Origin: Syntrophaceae bacterium UBA6078
GTDB lineage: Bacteria; Desulfobacterota; Syntrophia; Syntrophales; UBA2210
DNA: 12,861 bases
NCBI GenBank assembly: GCA_002428735.1
Contig: DIXO01000080.1
Coordinates: forward strand, 1-12,861
Reading direction: 5' to 3'
This document shows, piece by piece, positions 6,362-12,861 of this stretch. Numbering within the stretch: the stretch's first letter is position 1; each line of letters begins with the position of its first letter. The position numbers and the translations under genes were made by a program. Under the pieces are notes generated by a model. That model was not told the DNA's origin, did no database searches, and saw only the letters and a list, made by a program, of their open reading frames with translations.

Positions 6362-7579
6362 TTATTTCTTCTTCATTATGCAGCCTGTTTCCGCACAGGG
6401 CACCGATACGTCTTTTGCCTCGGCCATGCCTGCCGGGGCTTCAAACGCATGGTCAAAGAACTTTGTCTTTGCAACAATTTCCGTGTACCACAGAGGCATC
6501 TGAGCCTGGTGGTCACACGCGCGCATCGTCCAGAGCCCGGCCGGTCCGTCGTAGGTCAGGCCTTCCCATGCCTTGATGACGGCGTCGACATCGGTCGTCC
6601 CCGCTTTTTTGACTGCTTCAGCCCAGAACATGGTGGCCACATAGGCCTTGCCCCGCAGCCAGGTCGGATAATATCCCATGTCTTTGTAGAAGCTGGCAAC
6701 AAATTCCTCGTTCTTTTTTGTCGGTATGGAAAGGGTATAGACCTCGGCACCCATGTTGCCGATCATCAGGCTGTCATCACCAAGCGCCTGAATGGTCACT
6801 TCGTCGTTGATGTAGTAGGAGAATATCTTCTGGCTCATCCCCATGGGACGGCCCTGTTTGAGGAGTATCGTCAGGTCATTGCCCCAGTTGGGAGTGAAGA
6901 TGACGTCCGGCTTGGCGGCGATGATCTGGCTGATATAGGGCGCGTAGTCCTTCGTTCCTGCCGGATGGTAGAGCTCGGCAACGATCTTTGCGGAGGGATT
7001 CGCCTGGGCAAGCTTCTTTTTGAACGCCGCCAGCGCTTCCTGGCCAAAGGAGTAATCCTGGGCGATGATCGCCACCTTTCCATACCCTTTTCGCGCAATC
7101 AACTCAGCCAGAGCATAGGATTGCTGGTCGGTGTTGGCGCAGGGCCGGAAAAAGTTTCTATTGCACTTCGCGCCGGTCATAGTCGCCGCCGCCATTCCAT
7201 AGGTATACATGATGACGTTTTCCCGTTCGGCAAGCTGGGACATGGCGGCTCCCACGGAACTTCCCGTGCCGCCGCAGAAGAAACGGACGTCGTCTTTCAT
7301 GATCAGGTTCTGGGCCTTACGGGTCGCCACATCCGGTTTGAGCTCCGAATCGATCGGCACAACCTCCACCTTCTTCCCGAGGAGTCCGCCCTTTGCATTG
7401 ATGACCTTCGCGGCGTAAACCACGCCGTCCAGATACCGCTCACCGATATCCTTAAAGGTCCCCGAAAGGGGCTCCGTGGCCCCGATCTTGATGGTATCGG
7501 CTGCCGCCGCGTACAGGGGCAGCGACAAGATTAATACTGCAGACAGAAAACATAAACTCTTAATGATGCTTCTTTTCAT
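6362..7579 (-). CDS. Periplasmic substrate-binding protein of a Liv-type ABC transporter
   Basis: The 405-residue precursor has a Sec signal peptide (MKRS, then a hydrophobic core to about residue 23, with cleavage near AAAAD at 24-28) and no lipobox, so the mature protein is soluble in the periplasm. The mature part starts with IKIGATEPLSG and shows the type I periplasmic-binding fold (Peripla_BP_6) of amino-acid and amide binding proteins. The start at 7579 is set by AGGAGGTG just upstream, a near-perfect anti-16S match. It follows livF by 41 nt and is the last transporter gene; a strong hairpin lies after it. Strong translation plus a downstream hairpin fits the excess of binding protein that such importers need. 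The family binds branched-chain amino acids, amides, urea, aromatic or dicarboxylic acids; the neighbours here suggest a hydroxy- or keto-acid. Confidence 0.9.
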   Translation of the reverse strand: MKRSIIKSLCFLSAVLILSLPLYAAAADTIKIGATEPLSGTFKDIGERYLDGVVYAAKVINAKGGLLGKKVEVVPIDSELKPDVATRKAQNLIMKDDVRFFCGGTGSSVGAAMSQLAERENVIMYTYGMAAATMTGAKCNRNFFRPCANTDQQSYALAELIARKGYGKVAIIAQDYSFGQEALAAFKKKLAQANPSAKIVAELYHPAGTKDYAPYISQIIAAKPDVIFTPNWGNDLTILLKQGRPMGMSQKIFSYYINDEVTIQALGDDSLMIGNMGAEVYTLSIPTKKNEEFVASFYKDMGYYPTWLRGKAYVATMFWAEAVKKAGTTDVDAVIKAWEGLTYDGPAGLWTMRACDHQAQMPLWYTEIVAKTKFFDHAFEAPAGMAEAKDVSVPCAETGCIMKKK

Positions 7580-7620
7580 ACCCCACCTCCTAGTGTTTTG
7601 TTTTATAGATCTTTTGTTTC

Positions 7621-8337
7621 TCACACTTCCAGATAGTTCTTCCGCACATCCGCAGCCGCAAGAAGGGCGTCCGTATCCCCTTCGAAAACCATCTGGCCCT
7701 TACTCATGATGTAGTAGCGGTCAGCGACCTTGATAGCCGCCTTGAAATTCTGCTCCACCATGAGAACGGTGACCCCCGCCTTCCTGACGGCGGAAAGCAC
7801 CTCCAGCACGTCTTTCACAATCAGGGGGGCGAGCCCTTCGGTCGGTTCATCGACCAGGATGAGCCGCGGGTTCCCCATGAGCGTCCTCACCGTGGTGAGC
7901 ATTTGCTGCTCTCCGCCTGAAAGATGCGCCCCTTTGTTATTCTTTCTTTCCTCCAGTTTGGGGAAGAGTTTATACACGCGGTCGACGGTCCAGGCGTCCG
8001 CTCCTTCGTCCCTGTTTTCGCCTTTCCGGCTTTTGATCCCCATGAGGAGATTCTCATGAACGGTGAGGCTGCGGAAAATCCGCCGGTCTTCCGGGACATA
8101 TCCGACACCCAGCCGCGCGATTTCATAGGGTTTTTTCCCGACCAACTCGGTTTCCTTGAAGCGTATCGAGCCCTGCTGAGGTTGTACGACCCCCATGATG
8201 CTTTTCAGTGTCGTCGATTTTCCGACACCGTTTCTCCCCAGAAGACAAACCAGTTCACCTTCTTTGAGCTCCATGGAAACGCCGTTCAGGATGTGGCTCT
8301 TTCCGTAATAACTATGAATGTCTGTGACTTCTAACAT
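7621..8337 (-). CDS. livF: ABC transporter ATP-binding protein, LivF type
   Basis: This 238-residue cytoplasmic ATPase powers the Liv-type importer together with LivG. Walker A is GRNGVGKS (34-41), the signature is LSGGEQQ (139-145) and Walker B is LILVDEP (159-165). The usual switch His is replaced by Gln in VEQN (194-197), as is normal for LivF proteins. The start is two bases after the livG stop codon, so the two are translationally coupled. The gene symbol denotes subunit type; it does not mean the substrate is leucine. Confidence 0.93.
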   Translation of the reverse strand: MLEVTDIHSYYGKSHILNGVSMELKEGELVCLLGRNGVGKSTTLKSIMGVVQPQQGSIRFKETELVGKKPYEIARLGVGYVPEDRRIFRSLTVHENLLMGIKSRKGENRDEGADAWTVDRVYKLFPKLEERKNNKGAHLSGGEQQMLTTVRTLMGNPRLILVDEPTEGLAPLIVKDVLEVLSAVRKAGVTVLMVEQNFKAAIKVADRYYIMSKGQMVFEGDTDALLAAADVRKNYLEV

Positions 8338-8339
8338 GG

Positions 8340-9089
8340 CTATTCTTCCCCCAAATAGGCGTCTTTTACCCTCTGGTCATTCCTGATTTCATCGGGTGTG
8401 TCGGAAGCAAGAATCTTTCCGTAATGGAGAACCGAGATGGTGTCAGCGAGGGAAAAGACCACGTCCATATCATGCTCGATGATGATCAACGTCCGGTCAG
8501 CCGTTACCCTGTCAATCAGACTGATCGCCTGCCCCGTTTCCTCACGCGTCATACCGGCCGTGGGTTCATCAAGAAGAATCAGTTCCGGTTCCGTCGAAAG
8601 GGTGATGCCGATTTCGAGTGCTCTCTGCTGGCCGTATGAAAGGGCACTGGCGGGGAGATCACCGACATCCTTCAACCCCACCTCTTCAATAATAGCCTCG
8701 GTTTTTTCACGAAAGTCCTTGTTGTGATCGGGTCTTTTGAAAAAATTATATCGCAGACCGTATCGGGAACGCACCCCGGTGAGAATGTTTTCGAACACAC
8801 TCAACTCACTAAAGACATTCGTTATCTGAAATGAGCGGGATAATCCGTACCGGTTGAGCATGTGAGGCGGCTTCCCGGACAGATCCTCTCCTTTGAAAAG
8901 AATCGCCCCCGAAGAAGCCTTGAACTTCCCGCTGATGATATTGAACAGCGTCGTTTTCCCGGCTCCGTTGGGACCTATGACGGCGTGGCGCTCCTTCTCG
9001 ACAACCTTGAAATCAACCCCGGTCAGAACCTGAAGTCCTGAAAAGTCCTTATGAATGTCCTTGATGTGCAGATAATCACTCATGATCAT
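8340..9089 (-). CDS. livG: ABC transporter ATP-binding protein, LivG type
   Basis: The 249-residue ATPase pairs with LivF beneath the LivH/LivM permease. It shows Walker A GPNGAGKT (39-46), the Q loop near Q88, the signature LSYGQQR (150-156), Walker B LILLDEP (170-176) and switch H206 in IIEHDMD. The extended segment around 105-130 is the usual LivG insertion. The start ATG at 9089 overlaps the livM stop in an ATGA; an alternative in-frame ATG two codons later (9083) is also served by the GGAGG ribosome site. Confidence 0.94.
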   Translation of the reverse strand: MIMSDYLHIKDIHKDFSGLQVLTGVDFKVVEKERHAVIGPNGAGKTTLFNIISGKFKASSGAILFKGEDLSGKPPHMLNRYGLSRSFQITNVFSELSVFENILTGVRSRYGLRYNFFKRPDHNKDFREKTEAIIEEVGLKDVGDLPASALSYGQQRALEIGITLSTEPELILLDEPTAGMTREETGQAISLIDRVTADRTLIIIEHDMDVVFSLADTISVLHYGKILASDTPDEIRNDQRVKDAYLGEE

Positions 9090-10084
9090 GTTTCCTCCGC
9101 CTTAGCGGGTCCGTTGTCCTGGGTACCCGTTCTTCCTGAAAACCATTGCCGTATTGACACAATGGTTTGGGAGAGTCCTCCGGGGACATAGAGAACCATA
9201 AAGACAAAGATAAGGCCCATGAACAGAGGCCAGCGATCTGTGATGTCGCTCAAATAGTTCTGGAAGATGATGTAGACGAAAGCGCCGAGGATGGGACCCC
9301 AGAAGGTCCGCGTGCCACCGACAAAGACCATGAGAAGAACCGCCGTGGTCATGTCGATGCTGATTGCAGAGATGGAGACAAACTGGAAATGGAGCGTGTA
9401 GAAGGCGCCGGCCAGCCCCGCTATCGCGCCGGTAAAGGTGAAGAGGATCAGACGGCTGATATTTGTGTTATACCCTAGAAATTTCATACGCTCCTCGTTC
9501 TCCCGCATGAGAAGAACCGTTTTACCCATGGCCGTGTGCGTGAAATACCAGCAGAAGACAATCGAAGCGCCGACGACGATAAGAATAAGATAATAAAAGC
9601 TCGATACGCTGGACACGGAGAGAGAGGCAAATCCCAGATCCATCTCAGGCCGTGATATGCTGAGACCATCATCGCCGCCCGTCACGGAGTGCCATTTTGT
9701 CGCCACAGCGTAAAAGAGGGCATTAAAGGCCATCGTCAAAAGGGCAAAGTACGCGCCCTTGTGCCGCAACAGGAGGCCGCCGATCAGGAAACCGGTAATG
9801 GTAGTGATCACAAGACTGATTATAACGGCGCTCAGCAGTGTCAGTCCCGGAATATGTATGATCGACACAGCTGCCACGAAGGCCCCCAGGCCGAAGAACA
9901 TGGCATGACCGAAGGACAGGAGCCCCGCGTACCCAAGAAGAAGATTGTAGCTGACGGCATAGAGAGCAAAGATGATGATTTCCGTCAGCATGAACAGGTT
10001 ATATCTCCTCAGGACGAGCGGCATGACCGCCCCCAGGAGGAATAACACGATAATAACGATGTAACTGTTTGTTTTCAGTTTCAT
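9086..10084 (-). CDS. livM: ABC transporter permease, LivM type
   Basis: This 332-residue inner-membrane permease has about nine or ten hydrophobic segments and the family motif AVSYNLLLGYAGLLSFGHAMFFGLGA near its N-terminus. The cytoplasmic coupling loop is at about 190-225 (GKTVLLMRENEERMKFLGYN, then FTGAIAGLAGAFY). It forms the translocation pore with LivH. Its start overlaps the livH stop by one base (TAATG), and its stop overlaps the livG start, which fixes the reading as a coupled operon. The hydrophilic C-terminal tail of about 25 residues is ordinary for the family. Confidence 0.94.
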   Translation of the reverse strand: MKLKTNSYIVIIVLFLLGAVMPLVLRRYNLFMLTEIIIFALYAVSYNLLLGYAGLLSFGHAMFFGLGAFVAAVSIIHIPGLTLLSAVIISLVITTITGFLIGGLLLRHKGAYFALLTMAFNALFYAVATKWHSVTGGDDGLSISRPEMDLGFASLSVSSVSSFYYLILIVVGASIVFCWYFTHTAMGKTVLLMRENEERMKFLGYNTNISRLILFTFTGAIAGLAGAFYTLHFQFVSISAISIDMTTAVLLMVFVGGTRTFWGPILGAFVYIIFQNYLSDITDRWPLFMGLIFVFMVLYVPGGLSQTIVSIRQWFSGRTGTQDNGPAKAEET

Positions 10085-10947
10085 TATTGTTCCTCTCCAA
10101 AGAGACCGGATGGCTTAATGATCAGGACTGCCGCCATGAGCATATACATCAGCGCTATGGACAATTTCGGAAACAGAAGAACACCGAAGGACTGGAGCTC
10201 GCCGATAAGCAGGGAGGCTACCACCGCGCCGCCCAGACTGCCGAAACCGCCGACGACAATCACCACAAAGGCATCGAGGAGAATATCGTGGGCCATGCCC
10301 GGGAACGTTGAAAGCAGCGGACCGGCGATAACCCCGGCAAAGCCCGAAAGAGCGGCGCCGAAGGCAAAAACGCCCATGAAAACCAGGGGGACGTTGACCC
10401 CCAACGTATTGACCGTTTCGCTGTCGTTCACCGCCGCCCGCAGGATAATTCCCAGCCGCGTCTTATACAGGATGAAGGCCATCAGCAGGCCGACGAAAAT
10501 GGCACAGAGAAAAATGAATATACGGTATATGGGATAGGTGATACCCATGATCTGAACCGTTCCGTTGAGAAATCCTGTGACGTTCACTGCCAGCGGATAG
10601 TTGCCCCAGTACCACTTCACCAGTTCGGTGATGATATAGGCAAGGCCGAAGGTCAGAAGAAGTTCGGCCACATGGCCATTGGCGTGTACTTTTCGCAGGA
10701 GGAAACGTTCGATGAGGGCCCCGATGATAAAGAGCGCTATGGGGCACACGATCAGGGAAAGCCAGATCTGCCCCGACATGCGGAGCATGATGGAATAAGA
10801 AAAGTAGGCCCCCAGCATATACATGGCCGCGTGCGCGAAGTTCAGAACATTCATCATGCCGAAGACCAGAGTGAGTCCCGCCGAGACAAGAAAAAGCAGT
10901 CCGGCATAGGCAAGTCCGTGAAGGAAGAAAACAGCAATTTCATTCAT
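10084..10947 (-). CDS. livH: ABC transporter permease, LivH type
   Basis: The 287-residue inner-membrane permease has the LivH hallmark GLTLVFGMMNVLNFAHAA near residue 25 and the coupling region DSETVNTLGVN followed by AALSGFAGVIAGP. About eight membrane segments can be counted. It pairs with LivM. The start at 10947 is preceded by AAAGGGG. The 72-nt gap after the dehydrogenase gene shows no terminator, so read-through from upstream is expected. I found no convincing internal promoter in that gap. Confidence 0.94.
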   Translation of the reverse strand: MNEIAVFFLHGLAYAGLLFLVSAGLTLVFGMMNVLNFAHAAMYMLGAYFSYSIMLRMSGQIWLSLIVCPIALFIIGALIERFLLRKVHANGHVAELLLTFGLAYIITELVKWYWGNYPLAVNVTGFLNGTVQIMGITYPIYRIFIFLCAIFVGLLMAFILYKTRLGIILRAAVNDSETVNTLGVNVPLVFMGVFAFGAALSGFAGVIAGPLLSTFPGMAHDILLDAFVVIVVGGFGSLGGAVVASLLIGELQSFGVLLFPKLSIALMYMLMAAVLIIKPSGLFGEEQ

Positions 10948-11019
10948 ATGCGTACCCCTTTATGTCATTTGCATTATTGAAAAGCCCGCGGCCTCTATTT
11001 TCCGAACAAGTATTCTTTC

Positions 11020-11979
11020 TCAACCCCGTTTGGCGCTGCCGATGATTTCGTGGATGATCCGCAGAAACACGCTGTCCCGCTTTTGGATCATCTCCTGTAT
11101 CTTCTCAGGCGTCCAATCATAAAAACCGCGTCCGGCCTTGACACCGGTCGCGCCCTCCGAAACCAGCTCATCCAGCACCGGCGACGGCTCAAGAGACGAT
11201 TCCAGATAGGGAAACAGATATTCGTGAATATCGCGCGTAAGGGCCAATCCGGCCAGATCCGCCGTCTCCAGGGGGCCGATGAAGGACATGCGTATACCGA
11301 AGCCATACTTGACCACCTTGTCGATGTCCTCGGCGCTGGCAATTTCTTTTTCCCAGAGGGAGATCGCCTCCCGCCACATGGCATGCTGGAGGCGGTTGCC
11401 CAGAAATCCGGGGACATCCTTGAGTACCCGGACGGGAACCTTCCCCGCCTTCTCCAGGAGCGCGTAGACCGTATTAAAATGCTCTTCAGATGTAGAGGCT
11501 CCCTTAATAACTTCAACGCAAGGGATAATATGCGGAGGATTCCAGAAGTGGGTACCCATAAACCGCCCCTTGTGTTGAAGAGCGGCGCTGATATCGGTAA
11601 TGCTCAACGCAGAGGTGTTGCTGGTTAAAATAGTTTCTGGCGGCACGTATTTTTCCAGCTCGCCGTAGATCTTTTTCTTCACATCCATATTTTCCGAGAT
11701 TGCTTCGATGATCACCTGCGGTCCACTGCAGAGCGCCGGAAGATCCTTCGAAACCGCGACCAGATCGAGACACCTGTCTCTGTCTGCGGGAGTTGCCAGT
11801 TTCAGCCGGATAAAGACATCAAAATTATCCGCAATCCGGTCCTTCGCCTGATCCAGCGTGGCGGTATCCGCGTCAAATATGCTTACCCTGTACCCTGCGG
11901 AGGCGAAGACCTGAGCAATACCGTGACCCATGAGACCGGCTCCGAGAATGCCGATATGGTGTATCCCTTGCAAGTTCAT
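11020..11979 (-). CDS. NAD-dependent 3-hydroxyacyl-CoA dehydrogenase-fold oxidoreductase
   Basis: This 319-residue cytoplasmic enzyme has an N-terminal Rossmann domain with GAGLMG at 13-18 and an acidic D36 (NAD preference), followed by the C-terminal helical dimerisation domain. The catalytic set of the family is visible: S123 in NTSALS, H144 in HFWNPP, E156 and N195 in GNRLQ. Length and fold also fit L-carnitine 3-dehydrogenase and lambda-crystallin/L-gulonate 3-dehydrogenase, which act on free hydroxy acids. The HFWNPP form, in place of the HFFNPV typical of 3-hydroxybutyryl-CoA dehydrogenase, hints that a free acid may be the substrate. It starts 16 nt after the regulator stop, with its AAAGGA ribosome site overlapping that stop. 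With the BKACE at the far end of the cluster it could produce the 3-keto acid that is then cleaved. Confidence 0.88.
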   Translation of the reverse strand: MNLQGIHHIGILGAGLMGHGIAQVFASAGYRVSIFDADTATLDQAKDRIADNFDVFIRLKLATPADRDRCLDLVAVSKDLPALCSGPQVIIEAISENMDVKKKIYGELEKYVPPETILTSNTSALSITDISAALQHKGRFMGTHFWNPPHIIPCVEVIKGASTSEEHFNTVYALLEKAGKVPVRVLKDVPGFLGNRLQHAMWREAISLWEKEIASAEDIDKVVKYGFGIRMSFIGPLETADLAGLALTRDIHEYLFPYLESSLEPSPVLDELVSEGATGVKAGRGFYDWTPEKIQEMIQKRDSVFLRIIHEIIGSAKRG

Positions 11980-11995
11980 CGTAGTTTGTATCCTT

Positions 11996-12595
11996 TTACA
12001 GACCGTTTTGGTTATAAATCACCATGAAACATTTCACGCTTTTATTGTCCATGGACTCACCGAAATGAGGAAAACTCGAGTCAAAATAGACGCAGTCTCC
12101 CCTTTCAACGATATATTCCTGATTATTGTGATAGAACTTCATGGTACCTTCAAAGACAAAGAGTATCTCCTCGCCTGTGTGACGATACCAGGTCCTTTTC
12201 TTGGGAGTCGCCGGCAGGGTGAGGATGAACGGTTCCATCTTCTTATTGGGGAATTTATAGGCGAGGGCTTCGTAGGAATACCCGAATGCGTTGCCGCTTC
12301 GTGAAATCAGGGTTCGCTCACCCTTTTTGACAAGGCACAGAGGAACGGAAGTCGTCTCTTCTCCCAGAAGAGCGGAGATGGTCACGCCAAGGGCGCGGGA
12401 AATGACACCCAGCGTACTGACGGGCGGCGATTTTTTTGATTTTTCTACCTTGGATAAGTAGCCCTTTGTCAGACCGACCCGCTCAGCGAGTTGTTCGAGA
12501 GTAAGGCCTCTGTTGCTCCGGAAAGCTTTAATGCGCGTTCCGATCTCTGACTCGACGATTAGTGGCCGTTGTTCGAACTCAGGGTACATATACAT
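11996..12595 (-). CDS. XRE-family transcriptional regulator with C-terminal cupin
   Basis: The 199-residue DNA-binding protein has an N-terminal XRE helix-turn-helix (about 18-73; LTLEQLAERVGLTKGYLSKVEKS is the HTH core) and a C-terminal cupin_2 barrel (about 122-195). The cupin holds H139, E142/E143 and H177 in the usual metal or ligand positions. Regulators of this type (PuuR, SutR and relatives) sense a small metabolite with the cupin and control adjacent catabolic or transport genes. As first gene of the cluster, 16 nt from the dehydrogenase, it probably controls its own operon. ATGs occur at codons 1 and 3; the GGGGA upstream suits the second (12589) at least as well as the first. Confidence 0.92.
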   Translation of the reverse strand: MYMYPEFEQRPLIVESEIGTRIKAFRSNRGLTLEQLAERVGLTKGYLSKVEKSKKSPPVSTLGVISRALGVTISALLGEETTSVPLCLVKKGERTLISRSGNAFGYSYEALAYKFPNKKMEPFILTLPATPKKRTWYRHTGEEILFVFEGTMKFYHNNQEYIVERGDCVYFDSSFPHFGESMDNKSVKCFMVIYNQNGL

Positions 12596-12660
12596 ATCCC
12601 CAGGAAAGGGTATTGTGGACTCACGCCTTGCCGACCCTGCGGTCTCATCCTCAGGACTAC

Positions 12661-12725
12661 TGTCAGGAGACTAAGTAATCCAACAGGAAACTATTGTCAA
12701 GACTTTTTTTGCCCCGTGTCAGGAG
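12661..12725. repeat. Direct repeat TGTCAGGAG flanking a promoter-like sequence
   Basis: TGTCAGGAG occurs at 12661-12669 and 12717-12725, 56 bp apart, and TCAGGA recurs at 12651-12656. The two long copies flank the -35/-10 candidate of the catabolic operon, which would suit operator sites for the XRE-cupin regulator. XRE proteins usually bind palindromes, so the assignment is tentative. Confidence 0.3.
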
Positions 12726-12839
12726 CACGTTGTTCCCGGTCAGTTCCACTTCAGTTACTATTCCAAGTTTAATAAGGGAATACCTGATAGCCGGATGTTC
12801 TACTTTTGAGAGAACATTTAATACTTCTGTCTCAGTCAT
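12663..12839 (-). pseudogene. DUF59 (MIP18/PaaD-like) domain fragment
   Basis: A 58-codon frame starts with MTETEVLNVLSKVEHPAIRY, then SLIKLGIVTEVELTGNNVLLT. This is the N-terminal half of the DUF59 iron-sulfur assembly domain, recognised by the EVL..LSKV.HP pattern and LIKLGIV.EVE. Full-length proteins of this kind are roughly 90-100 residues and continue through a Pro-rich strand after the NNVLLT position. Here the last 17 residues do not resemble the family, and I could not find the missing half in another frame. No good ribosome site is seen in the 22 bases before the ATG. It is probably a truncated relic, although a short functional protein cannot be excluded. It is in the same orientation as the catabolic operon, 67 nt upstream of the regulator gene. 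Confidence 0.55.
12672..12700 (-). promoter_or_regulatory. Promoter candidate for the regulator-dehydrogenase-transporter-BKACE operon
   Basis: On the minus strand TTGACA (12700-12695) is followed after 17 bp by TACTTA (12677-12672). The -35 is perfect and the -10 is poor. It lies inside the tail of the DUF59 fragment, about 75-105 bp upstream of the regulator start. It is flanked by the TGTCAGGAG repeats. Confidence 0.35.
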
Positions 12840-12861
12840 AGCAAATATTTATTTGTTTTTC

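Noticed and set aside
6449..7534. A 361-codon plus-strand frame opposite the binding-protein gene.
   Set aside because: It mirrors the binding-protein gene in the opposite frame; composition is that of reversed codons and no family is recognisable.
7580..7624. Longer N-terminus for the binding protein (15 extra codons).
   Set aside because: It would place a basic extension before a good signal peptide and would ignore the near-perfect ribosome site before 7579.
10948..11019. Internal promoter or terminator between the dehydrogenase and livH.
   Set aside because: Only a GC-rich near-palindrome around CCGCGG is seen; no stem with a T tract and no -35/-10 pair.

Overview
The window reads as chromosomal DNA of a Gram-negative, probably anaerobic bacterium. 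A Desulfobacterota (syntroph or sulfate-reducer) origin is my best guess. It rests on the mix of a Liv-type ABC transporter, an NtrC-class two-component system, a BKACE enzyme and a DUF59 remnant. No rRNA, tRNA or marker gene confirms it. No CRISPR array or complete mobile element is visible.

Left part (1-3585, minus strand): a two-component operon. It runs from a membrane histidine kinase (3585-1762) through an NtrC-family sigma-54 response regulator (1790-432, overlapping the kinase by 29 nt) to the N-terminal 100 or so residues of a SIR2-type deacylase (385-68). The sirtuin loses homology near position 85. There an inverted repeat and the 3' end of a rightward frame suggest the edge of an insertion element.

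Middle (3586-5435): a 587-bp non-coding stretch lies between the kinase and a divergent nitronate monooxygenase-like flavoprotein (4173-5222, plus strand). It holds a sigma-54 (-24/-12) promoter candidate at 3863-3878 and a perfect 7-2-7 palindrome about 125 bp upstream of the predicted start site, where an NtrC-type activator would bind. It also holds a 16-bp-stem hairpin. The simplest reading is that the neighbouring regulator drives the flavoprotein gene.

Right part (5436-12595, minus strand): one compact eight-gene cluster. In transcription order it encodes an XRE-cupin regulator, a 3-hydroxyacyl-CoA dehydrogenase-fold oxidoreductase, LivH, LivM, LivG, LivF, a LivK-like binding protein and a beta-keto acid cleavage enzyme (BKACE, DUF849). 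Spacings are tight: 16 nt, 72 nt, TAATG, ATGA, 2 nt, 41 nt, then 89 nt holding a strong hairpin. The genes suggest a complete route: import of a small acid, NAD-dependent oxidation of a 3-hydroxy group, then acetyl-CoA-dependent cleavage of the 3-keto acid to an acyl-CoA and acetoacetate. Carnitine breakdown by carnitine dehydrogenase and dehydrocarnitine-cleaving BKACE is the closest described parallel. The substrate here is unknown, and position 14 of the BKACE, where the aminohexanoate enzyme has Glu, is Trp. This cluster is the most interesting content of the window.

Far right (12663-12839, minus strand): a 58-codon frame whose first 41 residues resemble the DUF59 (MIP18/PaaD-like) iron-sulfur assembly domain and whose tail does not. 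It looks like a truncated gene, and a promoter-like sequence for the catabolic cluster lies in its 3' end.
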